Assembly (NCBI GenBank): GCA_028023455.1
Contig: JAQFVV010006717.1
Location: forward strand, 248,001-312,000
Direction: 5' to 3'
Length of the DNA: 64,000 nt
Source of the DNA: Epiperipatus broadwayi
Lineage: Eukaryota > Onychophora > Udeonychophora > Euonychophora > Peripatidae
This document shows positions 1-10,339 of the stretch, piece by piece (within the stretch, counting starts at the first letter, position 1; each line of letters begins with the position of its first letter). Below the pieces are notes generated by a model. That model worked only from the letters and a program-made list of their open reading frames with translations. It did no database searches and was not told where the DNA came from. A program made the translations under genes and the position numbers.

Positions 1-788
1 CTGCAATTAGTTTTCACTAGTTTTCAATTGCTTTTAATAATTTGCTATCAATTTCTAGAATTTGTACAAGTCACTGAAAAAAAAGAAATTAATATCAGGT
101 ATTTTTGTAAAATAATGTTATGTCTGCACTGAATTGCTGCAATTTATTATTATCATTTTTCCATTGCTATTATTTATTCACAATTAATTTAAATCATAAC
201 ATGAGTTGCTGATATTTTTATTTCAGAATTGTAATCTGTTGTGAAATACTGAATTTATAACTAAAGATGTCTTTTGATATTCCTACAACCAGTTCTATAT
301 GATAAAATTTCAGAAGACTATCAATCAAAAAGCTATATAAACTCAAATATAAGCTAATATATTTAGTTATAAAAAATGAAACCTCTAAGAAATTAAATTC
401 AGCAGCACTACGGATAAAGAAGTTTAACTATGGAAAACATTAATACAGCTTTTGAAGTAGATTGTTTGATTTAGCAAAAAAAAAAAAAAACAGTTATTTT
501 TGAATATTGTAAAAGTGTTTTTTGAAATTAGATTTTTCTTGAAATAGTAACAATAAGCAATAATAGATATACAAGAGAAAATAATATTATATAAAAGAGA
601 TAATTATATGAAAAATTAATTTGTAGTTAGCTAAAATATTTCAGTATGCTAGAATTTGATTGATAATAGATAAGCCAAAAACTCTTAGCATTAACATTTC
701 TTTAGTATATTTTATGATATATTAAAATAATACAGTTTTATTATGTCATAAATCACTGATATATAATTAACTAATGATTTTATACAAA

Positions 789-789
<1 letters not shown>
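1..789. other. AT-rich non-coding DNA, no gene seen
   Basis: No open frame of useful length, no RNA gene and no recognisable repeat apart from a poly(A) run near 475-491. Reads as neutral AT-rich intergenic sequence. Confidence 0.6.
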
Positions 790-852
<63 letters not shown>

Positions 853-869
853 AGAAAATAAAGTTTACC

Positions 870-916
<47 letters not shown>
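790..916. repeat. Two (TA)n microsatellites
   Basis: Near-pure TA dinucleotide arrays at about 790-848 and 873-916, separated by a 24-bp unique spacer rich in A. Each is self-complementary and could form a cruciform. Confidence 0.95.
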
Positions 917-920
<4 letters not shown>

Positions 921-1065
921 AATTTTAATATTCTTATAGATAAATGATGAATTCATAATATTATTTCTGGCTGTGTAATAAAAATATAATAGCTAAATAG
1001 TTAACATTTCAGTACAATAACATGTATTTTTCTCAGAGCTTCTTCTTTCTCAAATCATAAGAATG

Positions 1066-1424
1066 TTTGTAGAAATGAGGAGATAATATCCATTAAATAG
1101 AGAACAGTAACTTTTGATGTTACTCAGAGAATTCATCAATTATTAGTAATTAACAACAAAGCTAGTTTTTTTCTCATAAACCTATAATAGGTAATTTGTT
1201 GGAGGTCTTTCTGGATTTTAATCCATATAAGAAGTTGGTTTGAAGTAAAAGATGATTCCTTTTGCTTCAAAGACCGCCAACAAAAGAGCTATTATAGGTT
1301 TATAAGAAAAAACTTGCTTTGCATCATGAATTGTTAATTAGTAGTAATTGATAATTGCTTAGTAACACCAAAAGTTAAGGTGTTTCCCTATTTAATGGAT
1401 ATTATTTTTTAATTTCTAAATAAT
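1066..1424. mobile_element. Palindromic MITE-like foldback element
   Basis: The left half (about 1066-1235) is an imperfect inverted copy of the right half (about 1255-1424). Examples: the arm at 1083-1100 is the exact reverse complement of 1388-1405; the stretch around 1180 pairs with one around 1285; the TTGTTGG-AGGTCTTT block near 1198 pairs with the CAAAGACC-GCCAACAA block near 1270. There is no coding capacity. A short element that is nearly all inverted repeat is typical of foldback or MITE non-autonomous DNA transposons. I cannot assign a superfamily because no clear target-site duplication stands out. Confidence 0.65.
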
Positions 1425-2243
1425 ACCAATCGATATAAACATTTAATTCAATACATATATAATTGAACAGATTAATAGGATTTAACAAATTCATGTTTAC
1501 ACAGCATAAAATGGGCAATGATTTTCAAATTATAACCATCTGGGTTCTGGTTAAGATTAACGGAAAGCTACGCATGCGTTTTTTACACCTTCATTCCCAT
1601 CATTTGTTCTAGTTGTCAAAAAAGTAAGCTCTTACAAAAGTATTTCAAATAGGCATGCTATATGTGGTCATTTATGTATTTGTATTTATATCCTCTATGC
1701 AAGGATGACTTGACGTAACTATATGACATTGCAATGTGATTTTATATATCTTCACATTTTTAAAAATTATTTTCAAAAATAGTCATTTTATTAAATTACT
1801 AAATTTAGATTACATTAGTTGTATCCATTTTTTATTATTTTTAGTCTGATTGCATAGCATATGGTTACATATATATGTTTGGGAGTCAAGTTTTATTATA
1901 CTTCAGGTAATTTATTCGGAAAGGCAAATCAGTTGTTTGAATCAAGGAGGTCACGCCAGAAAGTGTAGAAGTATTTATCTTCAAAATAAATAAAGTTGAT
2001 TTGTACTAGCTAATTTTAGTTCAAATAAATTATTAGAAATGGTTATTGCTAAAAATATGCCCATTTTATAAGTATTATTTCCTTATTATTAAATTTGGAC
2101 TAAAAATATCATAATAGTAATTTAATAATGATGGATGATTCTCATAACGATCTAATTACATATCAATATTGTGCTGAATGAATTTACTTTGTTTATTATA
2201 TTTAAATAGGAAGACTTCACCAGTACTTGCAATCCACTTTATC
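1425..2243. other. AT-rich non-coding DNA, no gene seen
   Basis: No supported gene or clear repeat. It ends in the (TA)n array at 2244-2263 that forms the left flank of El-1. Confidence 0.55.
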
Positions 2244-2263
2244 ATATATATATATATATATAT
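2244..2263. repeat. (TA)n flanking El-1 on the left
   Basis: A short TA array directly abutting the TG that opens the left LTR. The last four bases (ATAT) match the four bases after the right LTR, so they can serve as the target-site duplication, though this is uninformative within a TA array. Confidence 0.85.
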
Positions 2264-2771
2264 TGAAGCAGTCGGATCTGAGTTTGATCCTAGCTTCATG
2301 ACATCTAACCATAAGCCCACTTCAAACCCTAGTACCAACCTTAAATTTCCAATGCAATGGGGCTTTATAGTTCAATCCACACTAATTTCCATAAAGAAAA
2401 CCTATTACATAAATGTGTGTTAAAATTAATTCGTTCGAGTTTAAATTAATCAATGCTATTAATAAATTCATGATAGAATTATTAATGAATTTATATATAT
2501 ATATATATAATATATAACAACTGCATGGATTGTGCATATATATTTGTAAATATTTAAATATATATAATTGTTCGAAAGTTTCATTGCATCGGGAATGTTT
2601 GTTTTTACTTTAAATAATTTGTTAAAACTTTAATGATTAAAAGCTACATTCTTTCGATAAGCTTTCAGATTTTCCCTTTCCAAAACAATGGGTTAAGTTT
2701 TATTAATTAGAAAAAAAGATAAGTATTTAAAATGTAAGGATTTCCTAATTAAAATCATTTGCTGATTTTAA

Positions 2772-2801
2772 GAATTCATTTTCTAATTAGAAAATGAATT
2801 C
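2772..2801. repeat. Perfect 30-bp palindrome in the El-1 LTR
   Basis: Reads GAATTCATTTTCT, then AATT, then the exact reverse complement of the first 13 bases. The identical palindrome is at 7994-8023 in the other LTR. It has an EcoRI-type GAATTC at each end. It could be a dimeric factor-binding site or a structural hairpin in the LTR transcript; function is inferred only. Confidence 0.85.
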
Positions 2802-3417
2802 AAGTTAATGAGTTTGAAAGCCTTATCAAAGGAATGTATCTAAAAACAACCAGTAAATTTTCTAACATTGATAATGAAAGAAATGCTAGCCCAAAGGCAT
2901 CAAAGACAGTATATATAGCTTTGAAAAGTTTGGAGAGGAGGAAACCATTTTTGTTGTGGAGAAGTGCAGTAAACTCTATGCATTTAAAAATGATGAAAGT
3001 CAAAAGTGTTTCTATTATGGTAAGGGGCTAAAAACATCAGGAATCTGACTATGGTTCCTGAAGCCCATTGAGAATCTTCAATGAAGCTGCTAAATCCTTT
3101 CTGGACCAATCATGCTGCCAAAATCAAATAAAATGCTGTTCAAGTAATCAACTAAATGCGTGCCTATGTTTTACCAATCCGGACATGTAAACTAAGGGAA
3201 TCAGCCCCAGAAGAAATGGGTAATCTATTTCCATAATGAACCTTAAACTTTCTGGCCAGTTTTCGAACTTTACTTTACACTCTCTTTAAGAGCTCTTTTC
3301 ATTCTTTAATGTAATACTCTGTCTAAAACCTTTTATTTATGCTATTTTAAATTATATAAATTGTCTAAATCTCTAGTCCTTAGATTTAATTTTCTTTTCT
3401 TATGATGGCGGTTCATT

Positions 3418-3419
<2 letters not shown>

Positions 3420-3451
<32 letters not shown>

Positions 3452-3452
3452 C

Positions 3453-3484
<32 letters not shown>
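3420..3484. repeat. (TA)n block inside El-1 5' LTR
   Basis: Two TA arrays separated by ACACA. The matching position of the 3' LTR (about 8642-8697) holds a differently interrupted TA array, so the microsatellite predates insertion and has changed independently in each LTR. Confidence 0.9.
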
Positions 3485-3488
<4 letters not shown>

Positions 3489-5037
3489 GTGATTTACTAA
3501 TGTTGTTTATTTTTAATTATATGCCAATAATCCTTCGACTCGATGAGCTCCTTTGTTCTATTTGCCTCACGCAAATAATATAATATTAAATCTGATAATA
3601 ATTTTTGCCCACTAGAACTAGATTTATACCGTTCTATCAATTATCGAGTCAAAAGAAATTATTAAATATTTGCTATTTTTATAATTGGCTAATAACAAAT
3701 TAGTAGCTCCATTTTTAATCTATGCCCCAGCTATTTTCTCGTGTTTACCAATATGTATTTATTCATATATATAATGTTAAAATATTTTTGCAAAAGGGCC
3801 AATAAAAGAATCAAATATATTCTAATTCAAATTTCAGTTACTTGCTATTTAGATTCAGGAAGGGCATGATTAATATAATTTTATAATGTGTTAAAATAGT
3901 TTTAGTTAAAAGCTCATTTGACTTTAATTAATTTGATCAAGTCATCATGTAGAGCATTCTATAATTGGGTTTTATTTTTCAAATGGTGACTACCAAGTCA
4001 TCATCTTCAATGTTGCTGGCATAGTGCTATCGTTTATTTCACAGGCTTGTCGGTGATGATATTTCTGTTTTAATTATAGAGGAAGAAAGCACTTCCTCCC
4101 CCGCTCATGTTATATTTGGAACACCAAAGGTTCATAGTTACGGCTTGACCTGGCTTCCCTGTGTTCAACATCTACTTAAAGGGCATAAGACTTGTCAAAT
4201 ACAAGCCGCCATACTACTTTTAAATCACTGACCAGCTATTATCTTTCATGTTCATTTTACACCTCATAATTCGTCAGCACTGTTACCTTTCTGTTCCAGT
4301 AAAGCCCGTTCTGATGCTCGTAATTCGTGATGAAGTGATTTCATTTAAAGTCGAACAAATTCTCAGTTATCTTGAAGTAAATAAGTTTTCAAATAAGGAT
4401 TAAAGTTATGCCCTAAATACGTATCTTGCTCTTCATGAATGAGTTTGTGAATGTGAAAATAAATCTCACATTCCATCGTAATAAAATTAGAATAATAATT
4501 TCCTTTACAACTGAATACCTTAATTTGCCTTTATTTTCTTGGTGGGGGCATAGACATATAGACTCTCAAGTATTGTGTAATACTCATTGGCATATAACAA
4601 GGACCGCCACTCCTATTATAATTATAAACTTTGTTTAAGGACTAGAATTCATTAATATAATCATTATTTAAAATTCAAACAAAACAAACTATTATTATTA
4701 AATATTTTCTAAACACACTTAGTTTCTTAAGTCTTTTATCCAATAATTATTTTAATGTTAAGGCTCGCTGTCTGTGTTGGCAACCCGGACATATACATAT
4801 GATTCGACTTAAAAGTATCTTAAGTTAATTAATTATCCGATATTAGTGTCAGTTCAGGGGTCTCTAATCCTCACCAACCATTGAGATAGTTTCTTGGCAC
4901 ATAGCACTGTGCTGTCGATTTAGATTTCTACTAATCTGAGCTGGTGAGTTGGGTGTAAATTCAGTTTTGAACTGCCTGAGTTTGGCTCCGATTTGCAGTT
5001 TTGGTGGTAGTGCTTTTTCAACTGGTACATGGTTATG

Positions 5038-5061
5038 TTTTTGGCTGCCCAATCGTTGTGG
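5038..5061 (+). other. El-1 primer-binding-like segment
   Basis: Eight bases after the 5' LTR comes TTTTTGGC followed by a variable core and TTGTGG. El-2 has the same TTTTTGGC ... TTGTGG arrangement at the equivalent place on the minus strand (27007-27026). A TGG at this position is what a tRNA-primed reverse transcription start needs; the tRNA species cannot be named from sequence alone. Confidence 0.5.
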
Positions 5062-6172
5062 CTTTGATTAATAAACCCCACATACCCTGTAGATAGTAAT
5101 TATGATCTTAGTTACTCAGTCAATTGAGATCTCGATAAATTAAATGTTTCAGGAGAAAGTGATATTTTTGTGGAATGTTATATAGACTTGAAGAAAAGTT
5201 ATGCGATTTATAACGCATAACTGAAATGATTTAATAAATTAAAATGTCATTTTGTAATTTTCTTTCTTATAATTAAATCTTTTCAAGATTATTTTTTAAA
5301 TGTTCTTCAGCAAAAAATTCGTTAATTAGAATAATTATTTAAATATATGTATAATTAATTATACGTGTACTATATCAGTATATAAATTATACATTCGTGT
5401 TATATGCATTCGTGACAGTAAGAAAACTATTGTTAGAAAAGTAGTAAGAGTATCAAAGCAAGGGGTAAAATTAGATGAAACATTTTTCTGTGTCAAAATT
5501 AATTAGTTTATCTCAGTCTTATAATTAAAAATATCCAATATGATATCATGTTAAAAGTTTTAAAGTATTGCTTGCTAGCACATATATTAAATGTTCGCTC
5601 CATATTCTTAGTAGCCTCAAAGCAGGCGAAGACCTTCAAACTGGGAATTATATGTCAAGCGGTCTGATGCAGTGTGACAACATGCTTTAATGACAATAAT
5701 TTCTAGAGTAACCTCAAAGCAGGTGAAGACCTTTTGTGTACACCAAGCAGCCAGATGCAGTTGGCAAAATGCTTAAATGGTTTACATGCTTTCATGCTAG
5801 CAAGATTAAAAATGATATCAACAAATAAAAGTTCTTGGGTAATATTAATTTTGACATTTTTTTGTGTGAAAACCTCATGCTTAGTAAAAATGAAGTAGTG
5901 AACTCCTATATTTAAACTCGGGTCAGGAACGCATCAGTTGTTAATAAATAATAAATATTCTTCAATCAAATTGTTTTATCAAAAATTAAGTCAGTCATAT
6001 GTGTTTTGGGGGTCAATGGGTTATATCACATGCCCTATTGATCTCATTTTGCTCACTGGTACCCATATAAATAAATTTGTCAGCAAATTTGATTGTCAGC
6101 ACAGTAGTGGGTTAGTTGTTTAAATAACAAAAACCAAATGTGTACAATACAGAGAATTACTTGTACTATCTG

Positions 6173-6213
<41 letters not shown>

Positions 6214-6591
6214 CATATATATTATATATTTGTATATCACTAATTATTTGTATAGTTTTTTTTCTCAGACATGGAGAACAGTTGACTAGAGAGAAAGTGA
6301 TTAATGTTTGTTTTTCTTATCTTTAATGTTTTTTTTTAAATAAAATGCATGTCTCATTCAAAGAATTAATAGAAAGAGCTAACCAAGAAAACGTAGGTAA
6401 ACTAAAACTAAACTAAAAAAGGCAGATTACATAGATTGGGGAAATAATATGCAGCAGCTAATGAAGATAGGGACAATGGGACCAGTAGTCAGAGACCTAA
6501 TTAAATGTACTAAAGAAAAAAGTTATTACTTAAGTATACAGAGAAAAAGTGCCATACTTTTAAGATTTATATTGTTTATTTATTTTCAAAA
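5062..6591 (+). other. El-1 internal leader (between PBS and gag)
   Basis: Non-coding leader of about 1.5 kb. It holds a two-copy tandem repeat at about 5608-5785 (each unit contains CCTCAAAGCAGG-GAAGACCTT and a downstream GATGCAGT block) and a (TA)n array at about 6175-6212. No supported ORF. Confidence 0.6.
5608..5785. repeat. Two-copy tandem repeat of about 97 bp
   Basis: The sequence CCTCAAAGCAGGYGAAGACC occurs near 5613 and again near 5711, each followed about 45 bp later by a CAGATGCAGT or CTGATGCAGT block and then by an ATGCTT block. It lies in the El-1 leader. The second unit carries internal deletions. Confidence 0.7.
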
Positions 6592-7097
6592 ATGGAAAGA
6601 GAGACTTTGCATATGATCCTCAGAGAAATGAGAGAAGACAGGAAGTTAATGCTGATGATGATGGAAAGGATTTTAAGGCTTGAGGAAAAACAAGGCATCC
6701 AAACCAACTCAAACTCAGAGAATGAAAAGCATCAGCAAGAAATAAATCCTTATGAAGCCCCAAAAATAGATGATGAAGATGACCAGACCACACCAAAAGA
6801 AGTTGTGGATAGCAAAGAAGATGACAGTGAAGAAGATAAGTCAAATCAAGAAATGGTTGAAGAAGTTGATATAAATACAGAAAGGGGAAAAAAGATGTTC
6901 AGACCACTAGGAAAATAAAACCAAAAGTAGAAATGGAACAGATGATAAACCCTGAAATGAGTCCAAGGAATTTGCAGAGCCCATCCCTTATATCTTGCAT
7001 AGAAATTCAAATTTTCAAAGGAGACCCAGGAGAGAATCCTATCGCTCATCTAGATAATGTTAAAGAATTCTTTTTTGTGCATTCAGTTGCAGAATAG
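6592..7097 (+). pseudogene. gag: El-1 gag remnant (coiled-coil N-terminus plus start of Gag core)
   Basis: An open frame of 108 codons starts at 6592. Its first 35 residues are rich in M, E, R and L (MERETLHMILREMRE) and look like a coiled coil; the rest is very acidic. It stops at 6916-6918, but Gag-like sequence continues in another frame from about 6918 to a TAG near 7095, including the motif FKGDPGENPIAHLDNV. That motif aligns with FKAEVGESPLNHLGSL in El-2 Gag. So at least one frameshift and one premature stop break it, and the conserved C-terminal part of the Gag core (the W-rich segment present in El-2) is missing. Gag of LTR elements forms the particle that packages the RNA. No zinc knuckle and no pol follow. 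Confidence 0.65.
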
Positions 7098-7485
7098 GCC
7101 ATAGAATTACTGACATAAATAGACTATGGGAACTTGACACTGACAAGAAAGGACCAAAACTATGACCACCATCAAAAGTTCAACTCATATGGGCCACCTG
7201 ATCCCACGAAACAATAGTATAACCATTAAATGAAGAGACAGATATAATATACCGACGACCGACTAACACAACCATAGGGAAAATGAGACTTGATTAACAG
7301 ACCTATTTATAAGCTAGATAATATTTAAAAAATGATCACAATGAGACATGTATAATTTTGTAGTTTGTACAGATGATATTATTCACGCTCATGCTGTTCT
7401 CCCAGAGTCTACCAACTAGTCGAGTACACTTATGCGACTGTATCACGTATAAGTAAAGAGATTTTTTTTTTCATTGTTTTTTTTT
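7098..7485 (+). other. El-1 internal 3' segment, no ORF
   Basis: No frame is open for any distance. The region links the truncated gag to the polypurine tract and presumably marks where pol was lost or was never present. Confidence 0.5.
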
Positions 7486-7499
7486 GAAGTGAAAAGAAA
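7486..7499 (+). other. El-1 polypurine tract
   Basis: GAAGTGAAAAGAAA (13 purines in 14 bases) lies immediately before the TG of the 3' LTR and is preceded by a T-rich run. This is the expected position of the plus-strand priming site, and it fixes both the LTR edge and the plus orientation. Confidence 0.75.
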
Positions 7500-8656
7500 T
7501 GAAGCAGTCGGATCTGAGTTCGATCCTAGCTTCATGACATCTAGCCATAAGCCCACTTCAAACCCTAGTACTAACCTTAAATTTCCGATGCAATGGGGCT
7601 TTATACGTTCAATCCACGCTAATTTCCATAAAGAAAAACTATTACATAAATGTGTGTTAAAATTAATTCATTTGAGTTTAAATTAATCAATGCTATTAAT
7701 AAATTCATGATAGAATTATTCATGAATTTATATATATAACAACTGCATGGATTGTGCATATATATTTGTAAATATTTAAATATATATAATTGTTCGAAAG
7801 TTTCATTGCATCGGGAATGTTTGTTTTTACTTTAAATAATTTGTTAAAACTTTAATGATTAAAAGCTACATTCTTTCGATAAGCTTTCAGATTTTCCCTT
7901 TCCAAAACAATGGGTTAAGTTTTATTAATTAGAAAAAAAGATAAGTATTTAAAATGTAAGGATTTCCTAATTAAAATCATTTTCTGATTTTAAGAATTCA
8001 TTTTCTAATTAGAAAATGAATTCAAGTTAATGAGTTTGAAAGCCTTATCGAAGGAATGTATCTAAAAACAACCAGTAAATTTTCTAACATTGATAATGAA
8101 AGAAGTGCTAGCCCGAAGGCATCAAATACAGTATATATAGCTCTGAAAAGTTTGGAGAGGAGAGAAGCCATCTTTGTTGTAGAGAAGTGCAGTAAACTCT
8201 ATGCATTTAAAAATCATGAAATTCAAAAGTGTTCCTATCATGGTAAGGGGCTAAAACTTCAGGAATCTGACTATGGTTCCTGAAGCCCATTGAAAATCTT
8301 CAATGAAGCTGCTAAATCCTTTCCAGACCAATCATGCTGCCAAAATCAAATAAAATGCTGTTCAAGTAATCAACTAAATGCGTGCCTATGTTTTACCAAC
8401 CCGGACGTGTAAACTAAGGGAACCAGCCCCAGAAGAAATGGGTAATATATTTCCATAATGAACCTTAAACTTTCTGGCCAGTTTCCAAACTTTACTTTAC
8501 ACTCTCTTTAAGAGCTCTTTTCATTCTTTAATGTAATACTCTGTGTAAAACCTTTTATTTATGCTATTTTAAATTATATAAATTCTCTCAATCTCTAGTC
8601 CTTAGATTTAATTTTCCTTTCTTACAATGGCAGTTCATTTATTATATATATATAAA

Positions 8657-8709
<53 letters not shown>

Positions 8710-10268
8710 ATATATTGTGTGTGATTTACTAATGTCGTTTATTTTTAATTATATGCCAATAATCCTTCAACTCGATAAGCTCCTTTGTTCTATTTGTCTC
8801 ACGCAAATAATATAATATTAAATCTGATAATAATTTTCACCAACTAGAACTATTTATACCATTCTATCAATTATTGAGTTGAAAGAAATTATTAAATATT
8901 TGCTATTTTTATAATTGGCTAATAACAAATTATTAGCTCCATTTCTAATCTATGCCCCAGCTATTTTCTCGTGTTTACCAATATGTATTTATTCATATAT
9001 ATAATGTTAAAATATTTTTGCAAAAGGGCTGATAAAGAAATCAAATATATTCTAATTCAAATTTCAGGTACTTGCTATTTAGATTCAGGAAAAGCACGAT
9101 ATTTGGGGCATGATTAATATAATTTTATAATGTGTTAAAATAGTTTTAGTTAAAAGCTCGTTTGATTTTAATTAATTTGATCAAGTCATAATGTAGAGCA
9201 TTCTATAATTGGGTTTTATTTCTCAAATGGTGACTATCAAGTCATCATCTTCAATGTTGCTGGTGTAGGGCTATCGTTTATTTTGCAGGCTCGTCGGTGA
9301 TGATATTTCTGATGTTTTAATTATAGAGGAAGAAAGCACTTCCTCTCCCGCTCATGTTATATTTGGAATACCAAAGGTTCATAGTTACAACTTGACCTGG
9401 CTTCCCTGTGTTCCACATCTACTTAATGGGCATAAGACTTGTCAAATACAAGCTGCCATACTACTTTTAACTGACCAGCTATTATCTTTCATGTTCATTT
9501 TACAGCTCATAATTCATCAGCACCCTTACCTTTCCATTCCAGTAAAGCCCATTCTGATGTTCATAATTTGTGATGAAGTGATTTCAATTAAAGTCGAACA
9601 AATTCTCAGTTATCTCAAAATAAATAAGTTTTCAAATACGGATTAAAGTTATGCCCTAAATACGAATCTTTCTCTTCATGAATAAATTTGTGAATGTGAA
9701 AATAAATCTCACATTCCGTCATAATAAAATTAGAATAATAATTTCCTTTACAACTGAATACCTTTATCTGCCTTTATTTTCTTGTTGGGGGCATAGACAT
9801 ATAGACTCTCAAATATTGTGTAATACTCATTGACATATAATAAGGACCACCACTCCTATTATAATTATAAATTTTGTTTAAGGACTAGAATTAATTAATA
9901 TAATCATTATTTAAAATTCAAACAAAACATACTATTATTATTAAATATTTTCTAAACACACTTAGTTTCTTAAGTCTTTTATCCAATAAGTATTTTAATG
10001 TTAAGGCTCACTGTCTGTGTTGGCAACCCAAACATATACATATGATTTGACTTAAAAGTACCTTAAGCTAATTAATCATCGATTTTAGTGTCGGTTCAGG
10101 GGTCTCTAATCCTCACCATCCATTGAGTTAGTTTCTTGGTGCATAGCACTGTGCCATTGATTTAGATTTCTACTAATCTGAGCTGGTGAGTTGGGTGTGA
10201 ATTCAGTTTTGAACTGCATGAGTTTGGATCCGACTTGCAGTTTAGGTGGTGGTGCTTTTTCGACTGGT

Positions 10269-10271
<3 letters not shown>
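7500..10271 (+). repeat. El-1 3' LTR
   Basis: Direct copy of 2264-5029, starting TGAAGCAGTC and ending CTGGTACA. It differs by scattered substitutions and small indels, for example a TATA/poly(A) block near 8642-8697 where the 5' LTR has a TA/ACACA block, and a 15-20 bp insertion near 9095. It retains the 30-bp palindrome at 7994-8023. Confidence 0.8.

Positions 10272-10336
<65 letters not shown>
10272..10336. repeat. (TA)n flanking El-1 on the right
   Basis: About 32 TA units directly after the CA of the 3' LTR. It is longer than the left-flank array. Confidence 0.95.

Positions 10337-10339
<3 letters not shown>

Larger units (their letters stand above)
2264..5029 (+). repeat. El-1 5' LTR
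   Basis: Starts TGAAGCAGTC and ends CTGGTACA, and aligns end to end with 7500-10271. Identity is high: long stretches are identical, and other stretches show differences of about 5% in one block sampled by eye. Many differences are C/T or G/A at CpG positions. It contains an internal (TA)n block at about 3420-3484, interrupted by ACACA, and a perfect 30-bp palindrome at 2772-2801. Short open frames inside (for example 2834-3031) are not supported as genes. Confidence 0.8.
2264..10271 (+). mobile_element. El-1: gag-only LTR retrotransposon with giant LTRs
   Basis: Two direct repeats of about 2.77 kb (2264-5029 and 7500-10271) bracket a 2.47-kb internal region. Each repeat opens with TG (TGAAGCAGTC) and closes with CA (CTGGTACA). 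A polypurine tract lies directly before the right repeat, a primer-binding-like segment follows the left one, and a decayed gag-like ORF on the plus strand sits between them. The outer flanks are both (TA)n, giving an ATAT target duplication. No protease, reverse transcriptase, RNase H or integrase is recognisable inside, so the copy is non-autonomous by structure. This resembles the LARD/TR-GAG classes known in plants. A segmental duplication is the alternative, but the PPT, TG/CA ends and gag favour an LTR element. Confidence 0.8.

Noticed and set aside
2834-3031. Frames at 2834-3031 and 8056-8283 present in both El-1 LTRs
   Set aside because: They recur only because the LTR is duplicated. 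The reading frames differ by frame-changing indels near their ends and show no known domain.
4864-5052. Minus-strand 62-codon frame spanning the El-1 5' LTR end
   Set aside because: The peptide looks protein-like, but it crosses the LTR edge, is shared only through LTR duplication, and matches nothing I recognise.
2264-10271. Segmental duplication of host DNA as an explanation of the 2.77-kb direct repeats
   Set aside because: TG/CA ends, a polypurine tract at the exact edge, a primer-binding-like segment, Gag between the copies and ATAT flanks fit an LTR element better.
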